Below are positions 48,417 to 58,663 of a stretch of 64,000 nt of DNA, piece after piece (within the stretch, counting starts at the first letter, position 1; each line of letters starts with the position of its first letter). Below the pieces are notes generated by a model that was not told the DNA's origin, did no database searches, and saw only the letters and a program-made list of their open reading frames with translations. Made by a program: the position numbers and the translations under genes. Source of the stretch: Pectobacterium sp. A5351 (GTDB lineage: Bacteria; Pseudomonadota; Gammaproteobacteria; Enterobacterales; Enterobacteriaceae); assembly GCF_028335745.1 (NCBI RefSeq), contig NZ_CP116477.1, forward strand, positions 4,092,001 through 4,156,000, in the 5' to 3' direction.

Positions 48417-49054
48417 CGTAAAGCCTCCAGCTTAGCCAGCCGTTCGGACAACGTATCGGCGGATTTATCCAGCGCAACAATTTCCTCATGGAACCAGGCA
48501 TTTTCCAGTTTTCCCGGAGCGAGTCGCCACTCTTCCGTTAACGTTTCGGACAGAAAATGTTGCTGCTGATGCAATGACCGTCTCAGGAAGCTCAGCGTTT
48601 TCTGTGCCGTCTGGCTGAGGCCTTGGGCAACAATGTCGCCCAGATAGGGAGACAGCCATTCCGCGGGATCGAACTCCGCCAGATCAACCAGCACGATGAA
48701 CTGTTGAACGACCTGAATATCGCCTTCAATCACCAATTCACCGCTGCGCATCAGCGACGATAGCTGTTGACGATCGCGTAATTTCACCAGAACCGGAACG
48801 CGTGTTTTCAGGCGGCAATCCGCCAATTCGCCCCACTGGCTGACAACGTCCAGCCGCTGTTCGTTAAACACCAGCACCAACGGCACATCCAGCTCAGCCA
48901 GTTCGATCTGTAGTGTTTTTCCCTGTAAGCGTTGGCGGGCAGACTTCATATTTCGATCACACGAAAAACCACGATCACAAGAAACCGTATCGTGAAAAAG
49001 CAGCTGATTCAGCGCGGTTTCCAGCGTAGCTGTCAGAAAAGACGTTATCAGCAT
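48413..49054 (-). CDS. ubiJ: Ubiquinone biosynthesis accessory factor UbiJ
   Basis: SCP2-domain lipid-binding scaffold of the soluble ubiquinone synthesis complex, 213 aa (201 in E. coli). Core [40 protein letters not shown] and [10 protein letters not shown]. Start taken at ATG 49054 ([20 protein letters not shown]) rather than the upstream TTG. An extra stretch [12 protein letters not shown] (about residues 25-36) is absent from E. coli UbiJ and comes from an 18-bp near-duplication (48954 and 48972). Between ubiE and ubiB. Confidence 0.92.
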   Translation of the reverse strand: MLITSFLTATLETALNQLLFHDTVSCDRGFSCDRNMKSARQRLQGKTLQIELAELDVPLVLVFNEQRLDVVSQWGELADCRLKTRVPVLVKLRDRQQLSSLMRSGELVIEGDIQVVQQFIVLVDLAEFDPAEWLSPYLGDIVAQGLSQTAQKTLSFLRRSLHQQQHFLSETLTEEWRLAPGKLENAWFHEEIVALDKSADTLSERLAKLEALR

Positions 49055-49086
49055 TGGCGTTTCCAATCAGAATGTAAACCCACGAT

Positions 49087-49842
49087 TCAGAATTTAAACC
49101 CACGATGTAGTGCAACGATTCCACCGGTGAGGTTGAAATAGTTAACACTGTCAAAACCGGCGTCGCTCATCATCCCTTTCAGCGTTTCCTGATCGGGATG
49201 CATGCGGATGGATTCCGCCAGATAGCGGTAGCTCCCGGCATCACTTGCCACGGCCTCGCCAATCCTCGGCAGGATATGAAAGGAATAGGCATCGTAAACG
49301 GTACTCAGTTGTTTAATTATCGGCTTGGAAAACTCCAGCACCAGCAACCGGCCACCTGGCTTCAGGACACGGTACATTGAGCGCAGCGCTTTGTTTTTGT
49401 CCGTTACGTTGCGCAAGCCAAAGGAGATAGTAATACAGTCGAAGAAGTCATCAGGGAACGGCAGCGCTTCTGCATTGGCCTGCACATAGCTGATGTTGTC
49501 GATAATGCCTTTGTTACGCAGTTTCTCACGGCCTACTTTCAGCATTGAGGCGTTGATGTCCGCCAGAATGACTTCACCGCCTTCACCAACCATACGGGAG
49601 AATTTGGCGGTTAAATCCCCTGTCCCTCCGGCCAGATCCAGAACACGCTGGTTACGTCTTACGCCACTGCATTCAATGGTAAAACGCTTCCAGATACGGT
49701 GGATACCAAAGGACATCAGGTCATTCATCAAGTCATATTTTGCTGCTACAGAATGAAAAACTTCAGCCACCATGACTTCTTTTTCATCCCTGGCGACAGT
49801 CCGAAAACCAAAGTCGGCCGTATTCTCCTGCTCACTTGCCAT
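49087..49842 (-). CDS. ubiE: Ubiquinone/menaquinone C-methyltransferase UbiE
   Basis: SAM-dependent C-methyltransferase acting in both ubiquinone and menaquinone synthesis, 251 aa (as in E. coli). SAM motif [17 protein letters not shown], plus [20 protein letters not shown] and [15 protein letters not shown]. Starts [20 protein letters not shown]. First gene of the ubiE-ubiJ-ubiB-tat run. Confidence 0.97.
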   Translation of the reverse strand: MASEQENTADFGFRTVARDEKEVMVAEVFHSVAAKYDLMNDLMSFGIHRIWKRFTIECSGVRRNQRVLDLAGGTGDLTAKFSRMVGEGGEVILADINASMLKVGREKLRNKGIIDNISYVQANAEALPFPDDFFDCITISFGLRNVTDKNKALRSMYRVLKPGGRLLVLEFSKPIIKQLSTVYDAYSFHILPRIGEAVASDAGSYRYLAESIRMHPDQETLKGMMSDAGFDSVNYFNLTGGIVALHRGFKF

Positions 49843-49977
49843 CTTATCCGCCTACTATTTCAATCAAATTTCGGGTCTACCCATTTATGGTGAGAGTGTA
49901 CCAGACCCGGATAAAAACCCCACTGCACTAATTTCTTTCGCATAGCATGGTGCCAAACCCGCGAAATCCCTACCCAT

Positions 49978-51540
49978 TTAGTATGGGTGAGTACGAGAGG
50001 AGAAGAGCGTTTCCCCTTCTTCACCTTCCGTTTTTACGGCAGGAGGGACAGTATCGGGCGCGACAGAGCCCGGTAATTCGTCGCGTTCAGCGGGCTCATG
50101 GGCCATTGCTTTTTCGGCCAATGACGGGCTGATGGTGCGTTTAATTTCTACCCCCAGCGCGCGGAACCCCTCAGCCTGACCAATAAGGTTACCACGCCCA
50201 GAGGAAAGTTTATTCATCGCCTGACGATAAGTGCCCTGCGCTTTATCCAGATTCTGCCCCATGGCCTCCATATCGTCGACGAACAACCGCAGTTTATCGT
50301 ACAGCCGTGATGCTTTTTCAGCGATGTGCTGTGCATTGCGGCTCTGCTGTTCATAGCGCCATAGGTTATTGATGGTACGTAACGCCACCAGCAGCGTGGT
50401 CGGGCTGACCAGCATAATATTGTGCTTTAGCGCCTCGTTAATCAATTCGGGCTGGCGATCGATAGCAACCAGAAAAGCGGGCTCGACCGGAATAAACATC
50501 AGAACATAGTCTAGAGAACGCAGCCCCGGAAGCTGCTGGTAATCTTTGCTGCTTAGTTGCCGAATATGGCTACGCACCGAGAGCAAATGTTCGTTCAGCG
50601 CCGTATTGCGCTCGACGTCATCGTCACTATTGAAATAGCGCTCATAGGCCACCAGCGACATCTTGGCGTCGATCACGACATCTTTGCCCTGCGGTAAACG
50701 TACGATGACATCCGGTTGCAGGCGGCTATTCGTCCCCGTTTGCACGCTGACCTGCGTCTGATACTCATAGCCCTCACGCAGACCAGAGGCTTCCAGCACG
50801 CGACTTAACACCACCTCGCCCCAGTTACCCTGCGTTTTATTGTCGCCCTTCAGCGCTTTCGTCAGGTTGATGGCTTCGTGTGCCATCTGCGCGTTCAGCT
50901 GTTGCAGATTGCGGATTTCATGCGCCAGCGTATGGCGCTCGCGCGCTTCCGCGCCAAAGCTGTCCTGTACCTGACGGCGGAAGCCGTCAAGCTGCTCACG
51001 CAGCGGCATCAACAGCTTATCCAGACTCTGTTTATTTTGCTCATCCACCTTGCGGCCGCTGTGTTCAAAAATCCGGTTCGCCAGATTTTCAAACTGCGTC
51101 GTCAACCGCTGTTCGCTATTGGCCAACAGCCGCTGCTTTTCTTCCGCCGCCATACGGGTTTCTTCCAGCCGAATAGTGACTTCCCGCAATTCCGCTTCCT
51201 GTGCGCTGTTTATTTCACGCAGCGTTCGCAGTTCCTGATTGAGCTGCACGCACTCTGTGCGAAGCTCACTCAACTGTTGCAGCTTTTCATGGCTGGCAGA
51301 AAGTTGCGCGTGGACCGTGCGCAGTTCCAGCTCGTTTTGCCGCAGCCGCTGTTCATCCTGCTGTTTCACCTGCTGCTGATCACTGAGCGACTGCTGGGTC
51401 TGCTGTAACGTCTGTGCCAGCAGCCGCTGTTCGGTGCCATGCTGCGACAGCTTCTGCTGATGAATCAGGCTGGCAATCAGCCACCCGATCAATAGCCCTA
51501 CCGCACCGCCGCCCAGACCATAAAATATGCTGATATCCAC
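49978..51540 (-). CDS. rmuC: DNA recombination protein RmuC
   Basis: 520 aa. Membrane anchor near the N-terminus (residues ~4-24, YGLGGGAVGLLIGWLIASLI). A long coiled coil rich in Gln, Glu and Leu follows (about 25-200), then the RmuC nuclease-like core (GDNKTQGNWGEVVLSRVLEA, DVVIDAKMSLVAYERYF, YVLMFIPVEPAFL). In E. coli it limits inversions between short inverted repeats. Upstream of ubiE in the same direction, as in E. coli. Beyond it the E. coli order (udp, metE) is replaced by argH. Confidence 0.94.
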   Translation of the reverse strand: MDISIFYGLGGGAVGLLIGWLIASLIHQQKLSQHGTEQRLLAQTLQQTQQSLSDQQQVKQQDEQRLRQNELELRTVHAQLSASHEKLQQLSELRTECVQLNQELRTLREINSAQEAELREVTIRLEETRMAAEEKQRLLANSEQRLTTQFENLANRIFEHSGRKVDEQNKQSLDKLLMPLREQLDGFRRQVQDSFGAEARERHTLAHEIRNLQQLNAQMAHEAINLTKALKGDNKTQGNWGEVVLSRVLEASGLREGYEYQTQVSVQTGTNSRLQPDVIVRLPQGKDVVIDAKMSLVAYERYFNSDDDVERNTALNEHLLSVRSHIRQLSSKDYQQLPGLRSLDYVLMFIPVEPAFLVAIDRQPELINEALKHNIMLVSPTTLLVALRTINNLWRYEQQSRNAQHIAEKASRLYDKLRLFVDDMEAMGQNLDKAQGTYRQAMNKLSSGRGNLIGQAEGFRALGVEIKRTISPSLAEKAMAHEPAERDELPGSVAPDTVPPAVKTEGEEGETLFSSRTHPY

Positions 51541-51708
51541 TTTGCCTCCGCAGGCCTTTCACGCTGTCGGTCAAGGTAAAATGATACTGTATGGATGTCC
51601 AGAAACAATTCAGGCGAGAGGGACGCTGAGCAGAAAAATGCGAGCCGCATTCCATATGAACAGGGATAGAGGATAATTTGCAGAAGAATCAGATGGGTAA
51701 CACAGAAA

Positions 51709-51740
51709 TTCCCCCAACGCGAAACACCACGTCGGGGGAA
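51709..51740 (-). terminator. Terminator of argCBH
   Basis: Stem TTCCCCCAACG (51709-51719) / CGTCGGGGGAA (51730-51740); the single mismatch is a G-U pair in minus-strand RNA. The following T-run is weak (AATTTCTGTG). It lies 20 bp after the argH stop. Confidence 0.7.
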
Positions 51741-51760
51741 CTGAAACAGAAGAGGGCAAC

Positions 51761-53134
51761 TTAGCCTAAGCGCTGCTTCGCATCACCGATCGCTTTAGCG
51801 ACCTGCTGCGGTGACACGCCACCTTGTGCAGCACGCTTATCCAGACAGGATTGCAACGCCAGAATCGGGTAGACATCCTCACCAATCACGGCGCTGAATT
51901 TTTGCAGATCGGCCAGCGGCAACGCTTCCAGCGCTTTACCCTGACGAATGGCTTCAACCACCGCTTCACCCACGATATGGTGCGCTTCACGGAACGGAAC
52001 GCCTTTCGCGACCAGATAGTCTGCCAGCTCCGTCGAGTTCGCGTAGCCTTGCTCAGCCGCTTCTTTACAGCGCGGACGTTTAACCTGAATGCCTTCCAGC
52101 ACCAGACCCGCCATCATCAGGCAGTCGTGCCAGGTATCCAGCGCGTCAAACAGCCCTTCTTTGTCTTCCTGCATATCTTTGTTATACGCCAGCGGCAGGC
52201 CTTTAAGCGTCATCATCATGCCGGTCAACGCACCCTGTACGCGGCCGCATTTACCACGAATCAGCTCCAGCGCATCCGGGTTTTTCTTCTGTGGCATCAG
52301 GGAAGAACCGGATGTCACACGGTCAGACAGCTCAACGAACGCCGCTTCACCGCTGTTGAAGAAGATCAGATCTTCGGCAAAACGCGACAGGTGGATCATA
52401 CCGATCGAGGCATCAGACAGCAGCTCCAGTACATGATCGCGATCGGAAACCGTGTCCAGACTGTTACGCGTGGCCGAGGCAAACCCGAGCCAGCCCGCCA
52501 GTTGCTCACGGTCAATCGGATAAGCCGTTCCCGCCAGCGCGCCGCAGCCCAGCGGGCTGACATCCAGACGCTTCAGCGTATCTTCCAGACGGCTTTCATC
52601 ACGCGCCAGCATCTCGTGATAGGCCAGACACCAGTGTGCAAACGTCACCGGCTGTGCGCGCTGCAAGTGGGTGTAGCCCGGCATCACCGCATCCTGATTC
52701 GCTTCCGCCGTCGTAACCAGCGCCTGACGCAGCTGGCGTACCGACAGCAGCAGTTCTGCAATCTGCGCCTTGCACCAGAGTTTCAGGTCGGTTGCGACCT
52801 GATCGTTACGGCTACGACCGGTATGCAGTTTTTTACCTAAATCGCCGACTTTCTCGATCAGGCGCTGTTCAACCCAGCTGTGAATATCTTCTGCATCGCT
52901 TTGCAGGATCATCTCAGGATCGGCTTGAACCTCAACCAGCAGGGCATTCAGCGCCTGTTCCAGTTGCTGCTGTTCCTGTTCGCTGAGCACATTGACCGTC
53001 ACCAGCGCTTTCGACCAGCCGATCGAGCCAACGATGTCCTGTTCCGCCAGACGGTAATCAAACCGCAGTGAGTCATTAAATTGTTTAAAACGCTGGTCTG
53101 CTGCCTGACTAAACCGACCGCCCCACAAAGCCAT
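51761..53134 (-). CDS. argH: Argininosuccinate lyase
   Basis: Last step of arginine synthesis: argininosuccinate to arginine and fumarate. 457 aa, as in E. coli. Fumarase/lyase signature [20 protein letters not shown] with the catalytic Ser; [16 protein letters not shown] and [13 protein letters not shown]. The start [20 protein letters not shown] (53134) is preferred to a frame-open start 8 codons earlier. Third gene of argCBH, 62 bp after argB. Confidence 0.98.
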   Translation of the reverse strand: MALWGGRFSQAADQRFKQFNDSLRFDYRLAEQDIVGSIGWSKALVTVNVLSEQEQQQLEQALNALLVEVQADPEMILQSDAEDIHSWVEQRLIEKVGDLGKKLHTGRSRNDQVATDLKLWCKAQIAELLLSVRQLRQALVTTAEANQDAVMPGYTHLQRAQPVTFAHWCLAYHEMLARDESRLEDTLKRLDVSPLGCGALAGTAYPIDREQLAGWLGFASATRNSLDTVSDRDHVLELLSDASIGMIHLSRFAEDLIFFNSGEAAFVELSDRVTSGSSLMPQKKNPDALELIRGKCGRVQGALTGMMMTLKGLPLAYNKDMQEDKEGLFDALDTWHDCLMMAGLVLEGIQVKRPRCKEAAEQGYANSTELADYLVAKGVPFREAHHIVGEAVVEAIRQGKALEALPLADLQKFSAVIGEDVYPILALQSCLDKRAAQGGVSPQQVAKAIGDAKQRLG

Positions 53135-53196
53135 AATCCTTACTCCCAAAAATATCATTCACGTTGGTATCGCATCATGCCATACCCAGAAACGAC

Positions 53197-53970
53197 TTAC
53201 GCCAGAATACGCGTACCAATCGCCACGCCGTTGAACAGCGCAGGTAGCTGCTCGGCATGACGCCAGCTGGCGATATCAACCGGACGACCCAGCGCACGCG
53301 CGGCATCCAGCGCGGCGTTAACCTTAACAATCATGCCGTCGGTAATGATGCCCTGAGCAATCAGCTGCTCGGCTTTCTCTGCCGTCATTTCGGCAATACG
53401 CTGGCCTTTACCGTCCAGAATGCCGCTCACGTCAGACAACAGGATTAAATCCGCGCCCAGCGTTTGCGCCAGTGCCGTCGCCGCCTGGTCGGCGTTGACG
53501 TTCATCAGGTCGCCCTGCGCCGTAATACCGATGGAGCTGACAACAGGCAGGTAGCCCGCAGACAGCAGCGTGTTCAGCAGCGCAGGCGATCCCGCTTCTG
53601 CTTTACCCACAAAACCTAGCGCTTCATCGAGCTGCGTGACCGTCGTGCTGCCACCATCGCCCAGACACAGGCCGACCGCGTTGATGTCATGCTTTTTCGC
53701 CCATGACAGCAGCGTCTTGTTGGCGGAACCCGCCAGCGCGCCGGTGATGATGTCGATCTGATCGGCAGGCGTGACGCGCAGGCCGCTTTTCTTCACGACA
53801 GGCAGCGACAGTTTCTTCATCAGCTCATCCACCAGACAGCCACCGCCGTGCACAATCACCAACGGACGCTGATGTTCCTGACGGTAAGTCACCAGCGCAG
53901 TGAACAGACGCTCCAGCGCTTCTTCGCTATCCAGTAAAACGCCACCTAATTTGATAATTAACGGATTCAT
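53197..53970 (-). CDS. argB: Acetylglutamate kinase
   Basis: Phosphorylates N-acetylglutamate, second step of arginine synthesis. 257 aa (258 in E. coli). Amino-acid kinase fold with [38 protein letters not shown] and [16 protein letters not shown]. Between argC (37-bp gap) and argH. Confidence 0.98.
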   Translation of the reverse strand: MNPLIIKLGGVLLDSEEALERLFTALVTYRQEHQRPLVIVHGGGCLVDELMKKLSLPVVKKSGLRVTPADQIDIITGALAGSANKTLLSWAKKHDINAVGLCLGDGGSTTVTQLDEALGFVGKAEAGSPALLNTLLSAGYLPVVSSIGITAQGDLMNVNADQAATALAQTLGADLILLSDVSGILDGKGQRIAEMTAEKAEQLIAQGIITDGMIVKVNAALDAARALGRPVDIASWRHAEQLPALFNGVAIGTRILA

Positions 53971-54007
53971 TATGCTTCGCGCCTCGAAATGTCGGGACCA
54001 GTAGTCA

Positions 54008-55012
54008 TTAAATTAACGATTGGGTTTCAGGGAAACCAAAACGAATGTTCATGCATTGCACAGCCTGTGCCGCTGCGCCTTTCAGCAAGTTATCTTCGGT
54101 CGCCACGACGATCAGGTGCTCACCGTCAACGGAGAAACCGATATCGCAGAACGGCAGGCCGACAACGGATTTCAGCGCCGGAACGCCCTTATCATACAGG
54201 CGTACCAGTGGCTTATCGTGATAGGCATTGTGGTAGGCTTCGGCGACATCCTGCTGCGTAACGCCCGGTTGCAGGCGGCAGGTGATGGTTTCCAGAATAC
54301 CGCGAGCGAAGTTGCCCAAATGCGGCGTGAAGATCACTGGCGTGCCGAGGTGCGTTGAAATTTCAGGTTCATGGCGGTGGTTGAAAATGCCGTAGGGTTG
54401 CAGGCTAACTTCACAGAAGCTGCTGGTCAGCGACGCTTTACGCCCTGCCCCGCTCACGCCGCTCACGGCATTAATCACTGGCCACTGTGCCGGATTCAGC
54501 AGTTGTGCATCCAGCAGCGGCTTCAGCGCCAACTGCGCAGCCGTGGGATAACACCCCGGCACGGCAACCAGCTGTGCCTGTTTTACGCTTTCAGCACGCC
54601 ATTCGGCCAGCCCATAAACCGCTTTTGCCAGCCAGTCAGGGTGCTGATGCTCAAAACCATAATAGCGACGATAAAATTCGGCATCCTGCACGCGAAACGC
54701 GCCGGACAAATCAAAAACGGTGCAGCCTGCCGCCAGAAAAACAGGGGCCAGATCGTGGCTGACTTTGTGGTCGGTCGCCAGAAACACGACATCCACACCT
54801 TTCGCCGCTTCTTCAGAATCGGTCAGCGGTTTTACCGGTACATCAATGATGCCTTTGAGCTGCGGATGTAAATCAGAAATCAATTTTCCTGCATCGACAC
54901 TTTGCGCAGAAACCATCAAAGCGGTTATGTTCATCTGTGGGTGACGGTTCAGGTAGAGCGCAAGCTCCGCGCCGGTATAACCACTTGCACCAACAATCAG
55001 CGTATTCAGCAT
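54008..55012 (-). CDS. argC: N-acetyl-gamma-glutamyl-phosphate reductase
   Basis: NADPH-dependent third step of arginine synthesis, 334 aa (as in E. coli). Rossmann start [20 protein letters not shown]; catalytic C154 in [19 protein letters not shown]. First gene of argCBH, divergent from argE across a 202-bp region with two ARG boxes. Confidence 0.98.
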   Translation of the reverse strand: MLNTLIVGASGYTGAELALYLNRHPQMNITALMVSAQSVDAGKLISDLHPQLKGIIDVPVKPLTDSEEAAKGVDVVFLATDHKVSHDLAPVFLAAGCTVFDLSGAFRVQDAEFYRRYYGFEHQHPDWLAKAVYGLAEWRAESVKQAQLVAVPGCYPTAAQLALKPLLDAQLLNPAQWPVINAVSGVSGAGRKASLTSSFCEVSLQPYGIFNHRHEPEISTHLGTPVIFTPHLGNFARGILETITCRLQPGVTQQDVAEAYHNAYHDKPLVRLYDKGVPALKSVVGLPFCDIGFSVDGEHLIVVATEDNLLKGAAAQAVQCMNIRFGFPETQSLI

Positions 55013-55150
55013 GGGATCCGTATACCTTCTTACTTATCTATGGAACAGGTAACAGGGCTCACCAGCGTCGGTACGCAGTTCACCCGCGAAGCTCAGTGAA
55101 AGTGACGAATCGCCATCGCCGTACCTTTGGGTTTCCTTTCACCGCGCGTT

Positions 55151-55189
55151 ATTGTATTTTTATTCACAATAAATGCATGAATATTGATA
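55151..55189. promoter_or_regulatory. Tandem ARG boxes (ArgR operators) between argC and argE
   Basis: Two 18-bp ARG-box-like sites: ATTGTATTTTTATTCACA (55151-55168) and AATGCATGAATATTGATA (55172-55189), separated by 3 bp, the standard ArgR spacing. The layout matches the E. coli argECBH operator, which represses both directions when arginine is abundant. Confidence 0.88.
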
Positions 55190-55214
55190 CTATCCTAACC
55201 AGAGGCTGTCAACA

Positions 55215-56366
55215 GTGAAGATGAATTTACCCCCTTTTATTGAGCTATATCGGGCACTAATCGCTACACCGTCCATCAGTGCCACCGACAGCGCGCTCGA
55301 TCAAAGTAATCAGACGTTAATCAACCTGCTGGCAGGCTGGTTCGGCGATCTCGGCTTCCATGTTGAAGTCCAGCCAGTTCCCGGCACCCTCAATAAATTT
55401 AATATGCTGGCGCGAATTGGTGAAGGAAAAGGCGGTTTATTGTTGGCAGGGCATACCGATACCGTCCCCTTCGACGATGGCCGCTGGACGCGCGATCCTT
55501 TCACACTAACCGAACACGACAATAAGCTGTACGGCCTGGGTACCGCGGATATGAAAGGGTTCTTTGCCTTTATTCTTGATGCCTTGCGCGACATCGATCC
55601 GACCAGGCTGACAAAGCCACTCTATATTTTAGCGACAGCCGATGAAGAAACGACGATGGCCGGCGCCAAGTATTTCTCCGAATCCACACAGATTCGCCCG
55701 GACTGCGCCATCATCGGCGAGCCAACCTCGCTGCAACCAGTGCGCGCCCACAAGGGCCATATGTCCAACGCGATCCGTATTCAGGGGCAGTCCGGTCACT
55801 CCAGCGATCCTTCACGCGGTGTGAATGCGATTGAGCTGATGCACGAAGCGATTTCCCACCTGCTGGTGCTGCGCAACACCCTACAGGAACGCTATCACAA
55901 CCCGATTTTCCACATCCCTCACCCCACCATGAACCTCGGCCACATTCACGGCGGCGATGCTGCTAACCGCATCTGCGGCTGCTGTGAACTGCATATGGAT
56001 ATTCGCCCGCTGCCGGGCATTACACTTAACGATCTGGATGGGCTGCTGTCAGAAGCGCTTGAACCTGTCAGCCAGCGCTGGCCGGGTCGGTTAACCATCA
56101 GCGAACTGCATCCGCCGATTCCCGGCTATGAGTGCCCGCCCGATCACCGTCTGGTGTCAGTCGTAGAGAAGCTGCTGGGGACGAAAACGGAAATCGTGAA
56201 CTACTGCACCGAAGCACCGTTTATTCAGACACTGTGCCCGACGCTGGTTCTGGGGCCGGGATCGATCGAACAGGCGCACCAGCCGGATGAATATATTGAT
56301 ACCAAGTTTATCAAGCCGACGCGGGAGCTGATTTCGCAGGTGATTCATCACTTCTGCCACCACTGA
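55215..56366 (+). CDS. argE: Acetylornithine deacetylase
   Basis: Metallohydrolase (family M20) converting N-acetylornithine to ornithine, 383 aa (as in E. coli). Metal ligands in [29 protein letters not shown] and [11 protein letters not shown]. Uses a GTG start at 55215 (GTG AAG ATG); the first residues [20 protein letters not shown] match the family. Divergent from argCBH. In E. coli ppc lies beside argE, but here an accessory trio intervenes. Confidence 0.97.
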   Translation: MKMNLPPFIELYRALIATPSISATDSALDQSNQTLINLLAGWFGDLGFHVEVQPVPGTLNKFNMLARIGEGKGGLLLAGHTDTVPFDDGRWTRDPFTLTEHDNKLYGLGTADMKGFFAFILDALRDIDPTRLTKPLYILATADEETTMAGAKYFSESTQIRPDCAIIGEPTSLQPVRAHKGHMSNAIRIQGQSGHSSDPSRGVNAIELMHEAISHLLVLRNTLQERYHNPIFHIPHPTMNLGHIHGGDAANRICGCCELHMDIRPLPGITLNDLDGLLSEALEPVSQRWPGRLTISELHPPIPGYECPPDHRLVSVVEKLLGTKTEIVNYCTEAPFIQTLCPTLVLGPGSIEQAHQPDEYIDTKFIKPTRELISQVIHHFCHH

Positions 56367-56420
56367 TCCGACGCAAACGGCCTTGTCAGCGACGCTGGCA
56401 GGGCTATTTTGAGACAGTCC

Positions 56421-57134
56421 ATGAAAAAGAAAGATTTCATCGCGCAGGATTTACTGAGCAAAATCTATCAGCACACCGACCCACTGCCGGAAAAGCTGCC
56501 GCCGGAACGTCAGTTGGCGGAAGAATACGGCGTGTCGCGCTTCACCATTCGTCAGGCATTGGAAAAACTCGCCAGCATCGGCGCGATCCATATGGTGCAG
56601 GGCTCAGGCAACTTCATTAATCAGGGCGTACGCAGCAACCCGCTGGTGTATAACTCGATTACCGAAAAGAAATTTAATCAGATTTCATTCCGTCTGCTCA
56701 GCCTGCATAAGCGCCTGCCGACTCGGGAAGAACAACAGGTATTTGCGATCGGCGACAGTGAATTTATCTGGGAATTCAGTCGATTACGCTACGTTGATAA
56801 CCGCAAGGTACAGATCGAAATATCGAAAATGCCCGCTGCGGATTTCCCAGAGATGAATCAGAAGATTATTGAAGGTTCTATTCAGCAGTATGTGCTCAGC
56901 AAGGGCTATGCGATTTCACACTACCTGACACATTATCAGGCAGTTAACGTCACCAAAGCTCAGGCTGAGCTGCTGGACTGCAAGAAAGGCACGGCCGCGA
57001 TGCATATTCTTAATCGCGGTATTTTACAGGGCGGTCGCGTGTACGAATCGAGCGATATTATCGACATCAACTACACCTGTACCTACGTCATCCCCTTAAA
57101 CCTCGATAACCTAACCTTCCGCCAGTCGCCGTGA
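56421..57134 (+). CDS. GntR-family transcriptional regulator with UTRA domain
   Basis: 237 aa from ATG 56421; a TTG 12 bases upstream could also start it. Residues ~5-70 form a GntR winged helix (LPPERQLAEEYGVSRFTIRQ, LASIGAIHMVQGSGNFI). Residues ~85-230 form a UTRA ligand domain (IWEFSRLRYVDNRKVQIEIS, YESSDIIDINYTCTYVI) that usually senses a sugar or sugar phosphate. Convergent with the dehydratase gene (7 bp between stops) and near the PTS gene, so it probably controls both. Candidate operators TTGGTYTGG lie at 58470-58583. No specific homologue is recognised. Confidence 0.85.
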   Translation: MKKKDFIAQDLLSKIYQHTDPLPEKLPPERQLAEEYGVSRFTIRQALEKLASIGAIHMVQGSGNFINQGVRSNPLVYNSITEKKFNQISFRLLSLHKRLPTREEQQVFAIGDSEFIWEFSRLRYVDNRKVQIEISKMPAADFPEMNQKIIEGSIQQYVLSKGYAISHYLTHYQAVNVTKAQAELLDCKKGTAAMHILNRGILQGGRVYESSDIIDINYTCTYVIPLNLDNLTFRQSP

Positions 57135-57141
57135 CGCTGAC

Positions 57142-58341
57142 TTAGGGCGTATGCATCGTGCCATCAGGCAGGCGGCTCTGTGTCCATTCGTGCGGACGAT
57201 AGACGACGGGGAACTGCCGCGCCGCGTCCAGATCGATCCCGACACCAATGCCGGGGCGCTCAATCGGATACAGATAGCCCTTCTCCGGTTCTACCGCCTG
57301 CGGGAAGACCTTGCGGGTATTTTCCGGGTAAGCGACAAACTCCTGAATGGCGGCATTGTGCAGGTGGATATTGAGGTGAATGTTGACCGCCGCGCCGATA
57401 GGCGTCATATCAGGTGGGCAATGCCACGCCAGCCGAACACCAAAGTTCTGACAGAACGCACCCAGCTTCAGCGCAGGTGTAATCCCGCCAATCTGTGAGA
57501 CATGGCAGCGAATGAAATCAATCTGCCGGTTAATCACCAGATTCTGCCACTCGGCAGGATTATTAAATAGCTCGCCCGTCGCCAGCGGCACCGCGCTCTG
57601 GCTGCGGATCTGCGCCAGCCACTCGTTTTGCGCAGGCGGCAAAATATCTTCGATGAAATAGGGACGATAGGCTTCTACTGCTTTGGCGAACTGCACGGCC
57701 TGATTCGGGAACAGGCGCTCATGAACATCATGCAGGATGTGGAAGCGATCGCCGTATTTCTCGCGCAGCGCACGGAACATGGCGATCGTGTTAGCCATGT
57801 ACTGATCCTGATCGTAATAGGCTCCCTCCGTTGGCTGGCGCGTACTGTGCAGCGCGTCAGAATTGCCACCATAGAACCCTAACTGACAGCGGATATGACG
57901 ATAGCCCTGCGCATACAGCCGTTCTACTTCCTGATACAGCCCGTCCAGCGTATCGCTGGCAGCATGACTGTAGGCCGCGATCGCATCGCGGGATTTCCCA
58001 CCAAACAGGTGATAAAGCGGCATATCCGCCAGCTTGCCCTTGATGTCCCACAGCGCCATATCGACGCCCGCTACCGCATTGTTGATCACCGGCCCGTTAC
58101 GCCAGTAGGCGTTAACCATCATCATGTGCCACAGATCTTCGATATGGTTAGCATCTCGCCCGAGCAGAAGCGGTTTGAGGTACTCGTCGACCATCGCTTT
58201 TACGGCCAGCGGGCGCTGCTGGAAGGTCGCACAGCCATAACCCGTGACGCCCTTATCTGTGTAAACCACCACCGTCACTAAATTATGGCGGTCAGGGCGA
58301 GTAACAAGACATTCAATGTCAGTAATGATTGTCGGTAACAC
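57142..58341 (-). CDS. Enolase-superfamily sugar-acid dehydratase (RspA/ManD-like)
   Basis: 399 aa from GTG 58341, which follows GGAGG by 8 nt; a TTG 15 codons earlier is less likely. Mandelate racemase/enolase fold. Metal ligands Asp205 ([10 protein letters not shown]), Glu231 (YFIEDILPP) and Glu257 (ATGELFNN); His207 and His307 ([10 protein letters not shown]) are placed as in the RspA/D-mannonate dehydratase group. Members dehydrate D-mannonate or D-gluconate to 2-keto-3-deoxygluconate, often slowly, so the true substrate is uncertain. The gene is paired with a PTS permease and a GntR regulator. Confidence 0.85.
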   Translation of the reverse strand: MLPTIITDIECLVTRPDRHNLVTVVVYTDKGVTGYGCATFQQRPLAVKAMVDEYLKPLLLGRDANHIEDLWHMMMVNAYWRNGPVINNAVAGVDMALWDIKGKLADMPLYHLFGGKSRDAIAAYSHAASDTLDGLYQEVERLYAQGYRHIRCQLGFYGGNSDALHSTRQPTEGAYYDQDQYMANTIAMFRALREKYGDRFHILHDVHERLFPNQAVQFAKAVEAYRPYFIEDILPPAQNEWLAQIRSQSAVPLATGELFNNPAEWQNLVINRQIDFIRCHVSQIGGITPALKLGAFCQNFGVRLAWHCPPDMTPIGAAVNIHLNIHLHNAAIQEFVAYPENTRKVFPQAVEPEKGYLYPIERPGIGVGIDLDAARQFPVVYRPHEWTQSRLPDGTMHTP

Positions 58342-58469
58342 AAAAATATCCTCCGACGCATTTTCCGGAATAGCGATAACCGGCAAAGATGCAGTCTAAA
58401 AATCAGTTTCTTTTTTGTTTTCTACTTATTTTTTCTTTTATTGTAAATCTCTTATTTAAAATAATTATT

Positions 58470-58583
58470 TTGGTTTGGAAAAGCCATCGAATTAACAAAA
58501 AAACCAGACCAATTATTGAATAATGGCAATAAACACCCCATTACAGGCTAATCGTGTGATGAACCTCATGTTTTATTGGTTTG
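58470..58583. promoter_or_regulatory. Three TTGGTYTG motifs between the dehydratase and PTS genes (candidate GntR operators)
   Basis: TTGGTTTGG (58470-58478) and CCAGACCAA (58504-58512) form an inverted pair; ATTGGTTTG (58575-58583) is a third copy. They lie in the very AT-rich, 322-bp gene-free stretch 58342-58663 that must contain both divergent promoters. The repeated motif is visible; its use by the nearby GntR protein is inferred. Nothing else is recognised in the stretch. Confidence 0.5.
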
Positions 58584-58663
58584 TTTTTTATTTTTTAAGA
58601 TTTTACTATCTGAGGAAATAATTCGGCCAAAAATAACATAAGGTCATGTTGGGGGTTTATTCC

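Noticed and set aside
51824..52840. 338-aa open frame on the plus strand opposite argH
   Set aside because: Antisense shadow of argH with biased composition and no recognisable domain.
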